A stretch of DNA of 64,000 bases. It comes from Fidelibacterota bacterium (GTDB lineage: Bacteria; Fidelibacterota; Marinisomatia; Marinisomatales; TCS55). Location: positions 62,001 to 126,000 of the forward strand of contig JACNKN010000049.1 in the NCBI GenBank assembly GCA_014382015.1, given 5' to 3'. The notes under the pieces are model-generated. The model had not been told where the DNA came from, ran no database searches, and worked only from the letters and a program-made list of their open reading frames with translations. The position numbers and the translations under genes were made by a program. Shown one piece after another: positions 25,231-34,529 of the stretch; position 1 is the stretch's first letter; every line of letters begins with the position of its first letter.

Positions 25231-25443
25231 TTATTCACATTCACCAATGGTCCATGATGTGACCCCTGCCCTTTCGGCTTCACACGCGTTACCATATGTT
25301 TTTTTATCACAGCCGCAGACGGGGAAATAGATCGTTATACAATCCACATCATTTCTGATTTTATTTTCATCAATACAAATTTCATTCGTCTTTTTATCCT
25401 CACATGAAAAAAGTGAAAATAAAATAATGACAAATCGTTTCAC
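25231..25443 (-). CDS. Tiny lipoprotein with a Kazal-type domain
   Basis: 70 aa, GTG start. Lipoprotein signal ILFSLFSC, then one Kazal-like domain with six Cys (CIDENKIRNDVDC...PVCGCDKKTYGNACEAERAGV...GEC). Kazal domains usually inhibit serine proteases; bacterial lipoprotein versions are known but rarely characterised. It is 5 nt after the SEC-C gene and probably in the same operon. Surface or periplasmic exposure is likely. Confidence 0.75.
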   Translation of the reverse strand: MKRFVIILFSLFSCEDKKTNEICIDENKIRNDVDCITIYFPVCGCDKKTYGNACEAERAGVTSWTIGECE

Positions 25444-25448
25444 TTGAA

Positions 25449-25814
25449 CTATTTATCCACAATATCGTGCCAATGACCATGTTCTGTTGACCAAACTTTC
25501 CCCTCCGGAACCGGACCTTCCGGCTGGGGTACGTTCAAGGATCGTTGTACACCGGATGGCATGGGAGGAATGGGGGTGGGGTTCACGTTAATATCATGGT
25601 AATGGCCATGTTCTTCTGACCAAACCTTCCCCGGTGGTGCATTTCGTCCTTTGTCTGTATTCATGATATTGAGAATAAACCAAATAACTGCAATCGCTAT
25701 GCCTCCATAAATGGCCATTTTTTTCCATTGTTTATTCTGATCCATGGCGCCGTGGCAATCCTTAAACTTTTTTTCACTCCCGCAATGACAGAGGTCGTTC
25801 CGTCCTATTTTCAT
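25449..25814 (-). CDS. SEC-C zinc-motif membrane protein with duplicated GKVWSxEHGHxHDI
   Basis: 121 aa. N-terminal SEC-C-like zinc motif (RNDLCHCGSEKKFKDCHG; C9, C11, C20, H21), one transmembrane helix (about 33-51), then two copies of GKVWSEEHGHYHDI / GKVWSTEHGHWHDI (62-75 and 105-118). The His-rich repeats may bind metal. The ATG overlaps the end of the gamma-carbonic anhydrase gene. Function unknown. Confidence 0.75.
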   Translation of the reverse strand: MKIGRNDLCHCGSEKKFKDCHGAMDQNKQWKKMAIYGGIAIAVIWFILNIMNTDKGRNAPPGKVWSEEHGHYHDINVNPTPIPPMPSGVQRSLNVPQPEGPVPEGKVWSTEHGHWHDIVDK

Positions 25815-26338
25815 TGTTGATACTCCTTATGAATATGAGCCAACTGCACATACTTATGGGCCCACTTTTCATTCTTTTCAAATATATCAGTTGATAATGT
25901 TTTCACAATTTTCCCCGGAACACCCACCACTAATGATAATTCAGGTATGATCATATTCTCTTTTATCACGGCACCGGCACCAATGACAGACCCTTTACCC
26001 ACCACAGCACCATTCATAATAATGGCACCCATGCCAATGAGGGCACCGTCTTCTATGGTACAGCCGTGAATAATGGCATTATGCCCTACGGTCACGTCAT
26101 CGCCCACGATTACACCCTGGTCATTCTCTAAATGAATCACGCTATTATCCTGGATATTCGTCCGTTCACCAATCACAATTTGGTTAATATCTCCCCGGCA
26201 AACTGTATTGTACCAAATTGAACTGTCTGCTTTCAAAATCACGTCACCAATAACCTGGGCCCCTTTGGCCACAAAAGCAGAATCATGAATCTGGGGCTGT
26301 TGTATGGTTACATTGTCTCTTAAATCTGTTTTATCCAT
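25811..26338 (-). CDS. Gamma-class carbonic anhydrase family (left-handed beta-helix)
   Basis: 175 aa hexapeptide-repeat protein. Metal-site motifs are present: YNTVCRGDINQIVIGERTNIQDN, VIHLEN and VTVGHNAIIHGC, matching the YrdA/PaaY/gamma-CA group. It may interconvert CO2 and bicarbonate, although many members have other or no detectable activity. The start overlaps the transporter gene by 8 nt and its end overlaps the SEC-C gene. Confidence 0.9.
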   Translation of the reverse strand: MDKTDLRDNVTIQQPQIHDSAFVAKGAQVIGDVILKADSSIWYNTVCRGDINQIVIGERTNIQDNSVIHLENDQGVIVGDDVTVGHNAIIHGCTIEDGALIGMGAIIMNGAVVGKGSVIGAGAVIKENMIIPELSLVVGVPGKIVKTLSTDIFEKNEKWAHKYVQLAHIHKEYQQ

Positions 26339-27653
26339 GGATTAATTTGATTCTCCTATAACGATATCTCAAAAAGAAAGTTTGACATAATCCTGAAATG
26401 ACAAAAACATTGATTGTCCAGTAAATTCCCGGAAAAGTAGCCAGTTTTGTTCCAAGCCATAAACCGAATAGAGCCATAGAGACGTACACCAATACTGCTT
26501 CACTGATGCCCCGTGTTTTATGGTGATGAACCAGCATACCACCGTACCAGGATTGATACACCTGATATCCCGGCATAAGGATGGCGAACATGACTGTGAC
26601 TGAACTTAAATGAGTTAATTCGGAAGACAATCCTGATACTCCGCTAAACCAGATTTCTCCCAAAGGTGTTAAGGCCACCACGGCCAGGATAGCCATGGTG
26701 GCAAGGGCAAGCATCCGGGCGAATCGCTGGAGTTGAATTTTGCCAGATGGTCGCCCGGCCATGGACACCACCACTTCATTAAATGCAAATCCCAGTCCCC
26801 GGGTTAAGAAGATTAATCCATATACAACAGGCCAGGATGCCAAAGATGCCAATGTGTCTGGCATACGGCTCATCCCCGCTGCACCTGCCGGGTGAATAAG
26901 TAAGGTCATAAGTGGCGTCATTGCCAGAGGCAAATAAAAATGGGTGAAAGAATTCAGGGTGATTGGCTTTGCCTCACTGGAAGGGGGTAAAATTTTGTTC
27001 AAAATATTTTGAACGGTAAAGTGAGCAAAGAGTGCTTCCATGGAAACCGATATGGCTACCGCTACTGAACCCACCTTTGCGCCGGACCAATCCGTATAAG
27101 TAATTCCCAGGAATAATATTGAAACTAATGTCACCAATCGAATCACCGTTCCATAAGCCACTGCCCGTGAATTTCCGTATTTAATCATCACGCCCTGGTT
27201 CAGGCGGCGCCAGGCAATCATAAACGTCCATGGTGTCATGATTTGGAGACCGATCCGTCCCGGTTCTAAAAGTGGCTCCGGTACATTTAACAATCCACTG
27301 ACCACCACGTAAAACAGAGGTGTAAAAGCAATAAGTACATGAATAGTGGTGAGAACAAGAGACATGACAATCATGTAATTGAACAGTTTACCATATGCTT
27401 TTTTGTCCGTTGCCAGTGCCGTACTGGCCGCCAATAACATTATGATGGGTCCTTCCACAGCCAGGGATATTGGATAAATAATTGACCCCCATGCAGCCAG
27501 GTTTATTTCCGGCATGGCCATGCGAGCCACAAAAGCTGTAAGCGTGGGGGATTCGATTCCCATGAGAAACCAGCTCCCGGCTAATGGGAGCCACAGGTGG
27601 AATACCTGCTTTAAAGTCACATTTTCTTTTATATTCAGAATAACTCCAACCAA
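26331..27653 (-). CDS. Multidrug/oligosaccharidyl-lipid (MOP)-superfamily membrane transporter
   Basis: About 440 aa with roughly 12 hydrophobic helices arranged as two similar halves (residues about 15-215 and 235-430). RRLNQGVMIKYGNSRAVAYG sits between helices. Layout resembles MATE/flippase proteins and also the ANKH group within the MOP clan; a firm family call needs a profile search. Likely TTG start; an internal GTG before TLKQVFHLWLP is possible. First gene of an operon with gamma-carbonic anhydrase. Substrate unknown. Confidence 0.7.
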   Translation of the reverse strand: MVGVILNIKENVTLKQVFHLWLPLAGSWFLMGIESPTLTAFVARMAMPEINLAAWGSIIYPISLAVEGPIIMLLAASTALATDKKAYGKLFNYMIVMSLVLTTIHVLIAFTPLFYVVVSGLLNVPEPLLEPGRIGLQIMTPWTFMIAWRRLNQGVMIKYGNSRAVAYGTVIRLVTLVSILFLGITYTDWSGAKVGSVAVAISVSMEALFAHFTVQNILNKILPPSSEAKPITLNSFTHFYLPLAMTPLMTLLIHPAGAAGMSRMPDTLASLASWPVVYGLIFLTRGLGFAFNEVVVSMAGRPSGKIQLQRFARMLALATMAILAVVALTPLGEIWFSGVSGLSSELTHLSSVTVMFAILMPGYQVYQSWYGGMLVHHHKTRGISEAVLVYVSMALFGLWLGTKLATFPGIYWTINVFVISGLCQTFFLRYRYRRIKLIHG

Positions 27654-27897
27654 AAAATGAAGGAAATGGAAAATTTCCTTCTATTATTAAGCGCGAAAAT
27701 TAAGCGGAAATAGAACCCAATTTAGGTGGAATTTTAAATGGAGACATTCATGAACTCAACATTGAACAATTAACATATCCAACGAGTAGTGCCAAATTCA
27801 AATCATCCTTATTGGTTTGTGATTCGTGTCACTTGAAAAGTTAAAAGAAGTTCGGTATCTTTACCCTAACCGAAATCATGAAATAAAGGAATCTGTT

Positions 27898-29142
27898 ATG
27901 AACCCTCAACACATACTCAAAATATTTTTAGTACTTTTATTTGGACTGATGGGCTGCGAACCCATCGAAGAAGAGGATGGAAAAAATAACCCGGAAAACC
28001 TGGTTGGGAAATGGATAGGAAAAAGTATCCAGGTTGGATTTGAAATCACGACAAATTCTGATCAGGAGTTTGTAGATCTTTCAAAAGCCGGAATCGGTAG
28101 TGGTATTTCTATTTCCGGTAATAATCAAAATGAAAATTTACAATATATTAACCCTATGTTTATGATGGGTCCAGATGACGAAAATGGCGGTGGAAATAAT
28201 GATGGCCCTGATTTCCTTTTTGCAGCCCAAAACCTGGATTGGGCCGCTTTACGAAATCCTCAAGATCTGATAGGACAAACTTTGAAAATGTTTGTCCTAA
28301 TGGAAGATTATGAAAGAATTCATCGCAATGACGGCACCGAAAAAGATACAATGGTTATTCGGGGGGCATACTTTCAATGGGTCATTAATGATTCCAGTAA
28401 TTTTTTTATGGGAGATCGTCCACCGGACAGCCTGTATTTAGCAGATCGAGTCAACCCATCGGATTTTACAATGGATACAACTAATCATAAATTAACGTTG
28501 AATGATTTGTCACTTTATTTTGCAACATTCATCCAACTCCCGAATGATCGTGATTCCCTATCCTGGGACAGTTCCAGAGTCACCATTGCCAGCGGAGATC
28601 TCATGCCTGCAACCATTACAATCCCAAGCAATACACCCACCATTTTAGCCACTCCGTTTATGGAAGAAGAAATGATAGAGGGGCCACCGGAAGAAATTGA
28701 TCTTATGGATGATGGAACCATGGAAATGAAGGACACTTTTCTTGATTGTGATGATGATGGAAATTGTAACCCTGTCACCGAGCATTTATCAGGAGAATGG
28801 TGGACAGAAGGACCAGATACATTGATTTTAGCTATCACTGAATCAAGCGGGTTTTTAGATACGGTTGATCTTCAATATGTTGTGACGGCCAACGACCTAA
28901 AGGTTATTCATAGGGAAGACCCATGTGAAGATGATGAATGGAATTCAGAGCATGAGTGCATGACTGAAATATCCCGAGGATTTATCGGTTTGAATCCCAA
29001 CAGTATTACTTCTCTTGAAATTATCATGAACCTTGCATTTGATAAATCAACAACAACCCGTGCCGCACCGTCGAACTTGATGAATGCAAGTAAGGTAAAT
29101 TTCAATCCTGTTTGGTTAAAGCAGATTCGTAATAAATATTGA
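27898..29142 (+). CDS. Large lipoprotein of unknown function
   Basis: 414 aa from the ATG at 27898, which has an AAAGGA SD. Lipobox LLFGLMGC gives acylated Cys19. The rest is acidic, with low-complexity segments (DDENGGGNNDGPD; DCDDDGNCNP, possibly Ca-binding) and no recognised domain. It lies alone between divergent and convergent neighbours. It may be a surface-exposed lipoprotein. Confidence 0.75.
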   Translation: MNPQHILKIFLVLLFGLMGCEPIEEEDGKNNPENLVGKWIGKSIQVGFEITTNSDQEFVDLSKAGIGSGISISGNNQNENLQYINPMFMMGPDDENGGGNNDGPDFLFAAQNLDWAALRNPQDLIGQTLKMFVLMEDYERIHRNDGTEKDTMVIRGAYFQWVINDSSNFFMGDRPPDSLYLADRVNPSDFTMDTTNHKLTLNDLSLYFATFIQLPNDRDSLSWDSSRVTIASGDLMPATITIPSNTPTILATPFMEEEMIEGPPEEIDLMDDGTMEMKDTFLDCDDDGNCNPVTEHLSGEWWTEGPDTLILAITESSGFLDTVDLQYVVTANDLKVIHREDPCEDDEWNSEHECMTEISRGFIGLNPNSITSLEIIMNLAFDKSTTTRAAPSNLMNASKVNFNPVWLKQIRNKY

Positions 29143-29164
29143 ATAAAAAGAGTTTCTTCCCCAA

Positions 29165-30013
29165 CTATTGATGGACAGGGGTGATCACTTTTCGATTCTT
29201 TAAATAGCTCCTGCCAATAGATCCGGCAATGACTAATACACCGCCGGTGAGCGCCCATTCACCGACAGTTTCGCCGATAAAAAGAAATACCCATACCGGG
29301 TTTAGAATGGGCTCAATTGCCCCCAACAGAATGGCATCAATCGCCGGGACATATTTCAAGGCTTTGGTGAATAAAATATAGGGAATGCCCAGTTGTACGA
29401 CACCCAACAATACGATGATCCATCCATCCGTTGGTGAGATATAAGGTAAGGATGGAATTAAAAAGGGTAATGCAATTAAAGCAGTCAAAATATTCCCTAA
29501 AAAAACAATTTCAAATGATGAGGATCCTTTTTCTTTTCGGACAATGACCGTCACTAAGGCGAAACTCACACCTGAACACAATGCCAATATATTTCCCCAA
29601 AATCCTTGGAAAGTGAGTTCATCCATGAAAAAAAGCCCCAAACCCATAAATATAATAATCATGGCGAACCAATCTAATTTAGTTACGCGTTCCTTCAGCA
29701 TAAAATAGCCGAATATCACCACATGAATCGGAGAGGTAAACTGTAAGATAATTGCATTGGCTGCGGTGGTTAGTTTGGTGGATGCCACAAAGAAAAGCAC
29801 GGTAGCGGCATAAGCCAACACACCCATAATCATAAATTTATTCCATATAAATTTAGGCCGTCGGATATAAATTAATAAGACGAGGGCCGCCACAAAACTC
29901 CTGGCGCCGCTCAGGGCGATGGGATGTAAATCTACCATCTTGATAAAAACACCACCCAGACTCCACAACATGGCAGCGATAATTAATAGCAGGTGGGCTG
30001 TGGAAGATTTCAT
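29165..30013 (-). CDS. EamA/DMT-family permease
   Basis: 282 aa with ten predicted helices in two EamA repeats (about 1-135 and 145-280). Typical motifs are WSLGGVFIKMVDLHPIALSGARSF, the ILQFTSPIHVVIFGYF helix and ALKYVPAIDAILLGAIEPILNPVWVFLF in the second half. Inner-membrane metabolite or drug exporter; substrate cannot be told from sequence. Confidence 0.9.
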   Translation of the reverse strand: MKSSTAHLLLIIAAMLWSLGGVFIKMVDLHPIALSGARSFVAALVLLIYIRRPKFIWNKFMIMGVLAYAATVLFFVASTKLTTAANAIILQFTSPIHVVIFGYFMLKERVTKLDWFAMIIIFMGLGLFFMDELTFQGFWGNILALCSGVSFALVTVIVRKEKGSSSFEIVFLGNILTALIALPFLIPSLPYISPTDGWIIVLLGVVQLGIPYILFTKALKYVPAIDAILLGAIEPILNPVWVFLFIGETVGEWALTGGVLVIAGSIGRSYLKNRKVITPVHQ

Positions 30014-30069
30014 CCGGTAATATTATTAGTCCGATTTGGGTTGATCATGTCTTTCATTTTCATTAATCA

Positions 30070-30099
30070 ATCCCCTTAAAATCCCCCACATTGGTGGAT
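30070..30099. repeat. Degenerate fragment of the ATCCCC palindromic element
   Basis: ATCCCCTTAAAATCCCCCAC followed by ATTGGTGGAT matches the left end of the elements at 2177 and 13609, but the right end is missing. Confidence 0.55.
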
Positions 30100-30156
30100 A
30101 TAATAAAGGTAAAAATGAAAATAATTCCGACAAACATCAGCCAGTTTAATATTCTA

Positions 30157-30639
30157 TTACTTTTCTTTTAGAGACAGGGTAATGACGAATTCAGCAACCG
30201 GTTCATCTCCAAATTTATCCGGAACAGTGGCAATCACTTTTACAGGTAAGTTTACCCTTTCTCCTGTTGAAATGGTTTGATTTACCGCTTCAGTAATGGC
30301 TTTTCCTTCATGACAAATAAAATGCACATCCCCTTCCGCACGCTTATAAAAGTCACTTTTTAAATCTTTAAAAATGAGTATTACATTTCTCCTGGATTCA
30401 CGAATCCTGAGCATGGCTGTAAATCCCGTAACCATATCAACCCCCACAACCATGGCACCGATATACATGGACTTCACGTGGTTCCGTGTACGACGATCCA
30501 ATGGCATGAATAACTCAACACCCTCTTCTGTTACATCAAATATTTTCGGACGACAATAATGAATCAATCGGACTTTTTTCCATGAGAAATACCATAAGAA
30601 AAGGTTATACTTTAATCGTTCGGTCCAGGATAATGCCAT
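30157..30639 (-). CDS. DUF4442 hotdog-fold protein
   Basis: 160 aa. The residues around DRRTRNHVKSMYIGAMVVGVDMVTGF match the DUF4442 hotdog group, related to acyl-CoA thioesterases. No membrane segment. A thioesterase-like role on acyl-CoA is possible but unproven. Starts 2 nt after the cupin stop. Confidence 0.75.
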   Translation of the reverse strand: MALSWTERLKYNLFLWYFSWKKVRLIHYCRPKIFDVTEEGVELFMPLDRRTRNHVKSMYIGAMVVGVDMVTGFTAMLRIRESRRNVILIFKDLKSDFYKRAEGDVHFICHEGKAITEAVNQTISTGERVNLPVKVIATVPDKFGDEPVAEFVITLSLKEK

Positions 30640-30641
30640 GA

Positions 30642-31106
30642 CTATTCAGCCTCTCTCTTGGCTCTGATTTTTTTATTCAATTCAATTACTTTTTCATTTC
30701 CTTCAACCCAGGGCGGAAGATGATCCCAGTCAGGGATCCCATCATCTATTAAGGTTGAATTACCCGCTTTTCGCGGAAATCCCTCTGCGGGTAAGGCACC
30801 CAAAATGAGGCAAACCAATTCAGAATGATCATGAGCCTTGACGGCACGTTTAGCGATAGGATCTACTTTAACAATATCTCCAGGTGATAAATCAATATTC
30901 TCTCCGTCAATATAAATGAGACCTTTCCCCGATAGAACAACATAAACTTCTTCCTGTGTTTCGTGCTGGTGCATAAATGTATATCCTCTTCCAGCTGGAA
31001 TCCGCGCAAACCCCATGGCAACACCCTTCAAATCAAGGTCATCTCTCAAGAGGTTTAACCATGGATTGAGATTCTTGAAATCATATGATTGTTTTTTGTA
31101 ATTCAT
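30642..31106 (-). CDS. Cupin-domain protein
   Basis: 154 aa from the ATG at 31106, with AAGGAG SD; longer upstream starts overlap the SDR gene. Central cupin_2 barrel with metal-ligand motif HQHETQEEVYVVLSGKG (His, His, Glu) and a second His at KAHDHSEL. Probably a small cytosolic metal-binding enzyme or isomerase; substrate unknown. Confidence 0.8.
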   Translation of the reverse strand: MNYKKQSYDFKNLNPWLNLLRDDLDLKGVAMGFARIPAGRGYTFMHQHETQEEVYVVLSGKGLIYIDGENIDLSPGDIVKVDPIAKRAVKAHDHSELVCLILGALPAEGFPRKAGNSTLIDDGIPDWDHLPPWVEGNEKVIELNKKIRAKREAE

Positions 31107-31119
31107 ATTGTCTCCTTGT

Positions 31120-31791
31120 TTACCAGGGGAGTTCCTCCCCCTTGAAATTGATAAATTTTCCACTCAAATCATTTTGTTCATCCAGGACTTTTAGCATGCC
31201 CCGTACAGATCGTTTTTTAGATACAGGGGCGATGGGTGTTCCCATTCTTGTCCGGACCCATCCCGGATGAAAAGCGACAACAGTTATCCCTTTACTATTT
31301 AAATCCTTGTGAAGATTTTTAGTCACCATATTTAATGCTGCTTTTGAAATCCGATAACTATACGCACCACCGCTGCTGTCATCTATACTGCCCATGAGAG
31401 AAGAAATATTGGCTATTGTTGACCCCTTACCCAGTAATGATCTGCAATGCTTAGTTACAAACAATGGCCCCAGCGTATTGGTTTGAAAGGTATTCAGGTG
31501 ATCTTTCATTTCAACTTTTTTTAGTCCGGCCCGTGTACCAATAATACCGGCGTTATTGATCAACAGATCTAAATGATTCACTCTTGACTTTAGATTGGTT
31601 GCCATATTAATGATGGACTGTTCATCATTTACATTTAGAAGTAGATGGTTTTCAATCGGAATGATTTTTTTGAGTTTATCTGCACTTTCAGGATTACGGA
31701 ACCCAACCAAGACATGGTGCCCTTTTTCGGAAAGTTGTTTTGCAAATTCCAGCCCGATCCCCCGATTCCCTCCTGTAATGAAACAATTCAA
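31120..31791 (-). CDS. Short-chain dehydrogenase/reductase
   Basis: 223 aa. TTG start directly follows the upstream TAA, with GGAGG as SD. Rossmann motif TGGNRGIG (7-14), NNAG (about 80), catalytic YSYRISK tyrosine/lysine and the PGWVRTRMG loop. NAD(P)-dependent oxidoreductase on an unknown carbonyl or alcohol. Confidence 0.9.
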   Translation of the reverse strand: MNCFITGGNRGIGLEFAKQLSEKGHHVLVGFRNPESADKLKKIIPIENHLLLNVNDEQSIINMATNLKSRVNHLDLLINNAGIIGTRAGLKKVEMKDHLNTFQTNTLGPLFVTKHCRSLLGKGSTIANISSLMGSIDDSSGGAYSYRISKAALNMVTKNLHKDLNSKGITVVAFHPGWVRTRMGTPIAPVSKKRSVRGMLKVLDEQNDLSGKFINFKGEELPW

Positions 31792-32529
31792 TTATCTGCC
31801 TCCAGAAAAATATTGATCCATCACCCAGGTGATTGACCAATTATGCCCCAATCGTCTGCCATCAGGGAAAACGGCAGGAAGTTGGACAACTTCACTCCCC
31901 TTAATCTCAATTAATTGTGGGTTCGCTGCTAAATTTTTAAACGCACCATCCTGTTTATGGACCGTCCGCCATTGGACCAGTTTGCTGGTCAATTTTAAAT
32001 CATTAAAACGGGGATAGTCAGGGCAATTTTTTTCCAATCGGGTGTGCCCGGCCAATGGCGCCGCAATGGAATGGATATCCAGGGAGACATTTAAATGATC
32101 ATCCGCCAAACCTGTCACAATAACACCACCATAACTATGGCCAAATATATTGATATGATTCAATCCCACTTCGGCAGATACTAATGAATCAATAACTGAA
32201 ATTAACATGCGGCTGGCTGGTTCAGGACATTGACTCCAATCCCACCGATAATAATATGTTTTATGCCCCGATTCAGCCATTTTACGCAATGCATAGACCC
32301 ATTCATATCCTTCAGAACCATACCCGTGGACGGCAATAAAGATCGTGTCTGCCCTTGCTTGATCCGTTTGAACCCAATGTAATCCCATGGATTTTTCCTG
32401 GATCATTTTGCCTGTAACTTTGACGTTATCCATATTCAAATCAAAATATGAAATAGTCGAAGTGGTTTTTTGCTCACATCCTGCCAGAAGGATTTGGCCT
32501 ATTATCAAATATTTTAATAGTCTGATCAT
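31792..32529 (-). CDS. Alpha/beta-hydrolase-fold lipoprotein
   Basis: 245 aa. Lipobox ILLAGC. Oxyanion-hole strand IFIAVHGYGSEGYEW and the nucleophile elbow GHSYGG (Ser about 132) are clear. The C-terminal catalytic His may be the one in RRLGHNWS. An envelope-anchored esterase or lipase is likely. Coupled to the SDR gene. Confidence 0.8.
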   Translation of the reverse strand: MIRLLKYLIIGQILLAGCEQKTTSTISYFDLNMDNVKVTGKMIQEKSMGLHWVQTDQARADTIFIAVHGYGSEGYEWVYALRKMAESGHKTYYYRWDWSQCPEPASRMLISVIDSLVSAEVGLNHINIFGHSYGGVIVTGLADDHLNVSLDIHSIAAPLAGHTRLEKNCPDYPRFNDLKLTSKLVQWRTVHKQDGAFKNLAANPQLIEIKGSEVVQLPAVFPDGRRLGHNWSITWVMDQYFSGGR

Positions 32530-32581
32530 TATTATTCGGATTGAAAATTCGTAAAGAATTTACATTCCAATAGACAGCGCG

Positions 32582-33235
32582 TCAGAAATTATATTCTAAA
32601 AATATGGAAATAAAATTGCTTCCACCCTGCGTACGGTTAAACAATTTTATTTTTTTGTAGATACCTGAACGATGATAATCTGCAAATCCAATGGTTATGG
32701 GTGTAAGTGAAGGGTTTTGGAACATATCCCCTAAATTGAAATCAAATCCAATATTGATATAATTCATTAATTGAGAATCTCGTTCATCGCTCAACCGTCG
32801 AGTTTCTCTCCCTTCCACATAGGGAATTTGTTCGGAATAAGATAACCCTTCACCAATAAATAATCGAATTGGAAAACCATTATACTGTGTGCGGTAATGG
32901 ACCATGATAAGCCCATTCACCTGATTATGATTCGGTTGGAATCCATTTTCTTGATGGCGTAAAAATCCTAAACGAATACTCCAATCGATTGGATAGCCTT
33001 TCCAATTGGAAGCAATTTTCTGGCTGATGTCCAATCCATTAATACCTGTTCCGTGGTATTCAGGTCGAATATCACCAATAGATACAATTGCCATGAGGGG
33101 CCGATGGGTGGCATACCCACTATACAGGCGAATGGATCGCCGTGATTCTATTAGATTTTGGGGATAAGCATCCGCATTCACATTCCCGGAAATAAGTGAG
33201 AAAGTGAATAATGATATTTCAATCCATAAAGCCAT
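32582..33235 (-). CDS. Probable outer-membrane barrel protein
   Basis: 217 aa. Signal peptide to about 22 (SLISGNVNADA). The rest is aromatic-rich with alternating hydrophobic strands and ends in Phe (FLEYNF), as in C-terminal barrel signals. No family recognised. Stands between the lipoprotein hydrolase and the DadA-type gene. Confidence 0.65.
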   Translation of the reverse strand: MALWIEISLFTFSLISGNVNADAYPQNLIESRRSIRLYSGYATHRPLMAIVSIGDIRPEYHGTGINGLDISQKIASNWKGYPIDWSIRLGFLRHQENGFQPNHNQVNGLIMVHYRTQYNGFPIRLFIGEGLSYSEQIPYVEGRETRRLSDERDSQLMNYINIGFDFNLGDMFQNPSLTPITIGFADYHRSGIYKKIKLFNRTQGGSNFISIFLEYNF

Positions 33236-33278
33236 AACTGACTGAATTTAGTATAATTTAAGTTTAATTGGAAATAAA

Positions 33279-34529
33279 TCAGAATCGGTCAGGAGAAAGC
33301 ATACTCATATCCACCCCGGGATCATTTCCTGAAATAATATGGTTCACCAATTGCCCGGTGATGGGCGCTAAACTGATTCCCAACATGGCGTGGCCTGTGG
33401 CCCCTATCAAATTTGGATATTGACCAAAAGGACCAATATAGGGCAAACCATCAGCGGACAAAGGACGTAGTCCAACCCATGGTTCTAAATTTTTAACCCA
33501 GGCCAAATCAAAATCAGGATAATAGTTTTGAACAGATTTGAACATGGCATTCAATTTTCTCTCATTGATATTTTTATTTGATTCAGTAATCGTCATTGTA
33601 CCGCCAATTCGCCATTGGTCTTCCATGGGGGTAGAAGCAATCCGTGCATCGATTAATAATGCCGGTATGGCCGGTTTTTGAATAGGAGATTTTATCGTAA
33701 CACTATAACCTTTCCCTCCCATCATTGGCAACTTCAATCCAATTGATTTCACTAAATTCCCCGACATTCTTCCTGCCGCTAAGACAAAATAATCTGCTGA
33801 CCATGATTGATCTTCAACAAGCACAGATTTTATTTTTCCATGATGAACCGAAAATCCTGACACAAGTGATTCGTAAACAATATTCACACCCTGATCCACG
33901 AGAAATTTTTGCATCAATTGTAAAAATCGGGCAGGATTAATATGACAGTCCAACGGATAATGGACCCCGCCTAACGCATTGGATTTCATATCGATTTCCA
34001 CCGATTGAATATCGGTTTGATCAAGATCAACCGCTTCGATGCCAAGTGCCCTTGCCATGGCAGAAATTTCATATTCTTCTGCCAATATTTCTTCCTGTTT
34101 ACACAACATCATGATCCCTTTATTCTCTAATCCAAAATCCATTTTCTTTCCCAGTTCTAAATATAAGGATCGGCTTTCGAGGCCTAATGCTCTTAAGGTA
34201 TTTGCCCCTGCTTTCACATGATTCGGATTGGCGGCTTTGCGGAATTTCCATAACCATGATATCAAATTTAATGTGGGTTTAAACTCTATAGAAAAAGGAC
34301 TTTCTGGAGCCAAAAGCCATTTGAGTCCTTTTTTGAATACGCCAGGGGAAGCCAGTGGAATAATATGACCGGGGACAATCATGCCAGCATTTCCCCAGGA
34401 ACAGGATGACTTTCCTTCAGAATCACCCTCGTTTATAATGGTGACTTCAAAACCCGATTGATTTAAATAATATGCAGTACAAAGCCCCACTGCACCCCCA
34501 CCAATAATGATGACATCTGATTTTTTTAT
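33279..34529 (-). CDS. dadA: DadA-type FAD-dependent D-amino-acid/hydroxyproline dehydrogenase with ATA start
   Basis: 416 aa if the ATA at 34529 is the start. The protein then begins (M)KKSDVIIIGGGAVGLCTAYYLN, the normal N-terminus, and ATA overlaps the prodh TAA as ATAA. No ATG, GTG or TTG occurs nearby in frame; a longer start at 34622 would overlap proline dehydrogenase by 97 nt. FAD Rossmann motif GGGAVG, then AGRMSG, PLSADGLPYIG and GATGHAMLGISLAPITGQ near the end. It oxidises D-amino acids or D-hydroxyproline to the imino acid and feeds electrons to quinone. The proline dehydrogenase neighbour favours a proline/hydroxyproline role (inference). Confidence 0.85.
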   Translation of the reverse strand: MKKSDVIIIGGGAVGLCTAYYLNQSGFEVTIINEGDSEGKSSCSWGNAGMIVPGHIIPLASPGVFKKGLKWLLAPESPFSIEFKPTLNLISWLWKFRKAANPNHVKAGANTLRALGLESRSLYLELGKKMDFGLENKGIMMLCKQEEILAEEYEISAMARALGIEAVDLDQTDIQSVEIDMKSNALGGVHYPLDCHINPARFLQLMQKFLVDQGVNIVYESLVSGFSVHHGKIKSVLVEDQSWSADYFVLAAGRMSGNLVKSIGLKLPMMGGKGYSVTIKSPIQKPAIPALLIDARIASTPMEDQWRIGGTMTITESNKNINERKLNAMFKSVQNYYPDFDLAWVKNLEPWVGLRPLSADGLPYIGPFGQYPNLIGATGHAMLGISLAPITGQLVNHIISGNDPGVDMSMLSPDRF

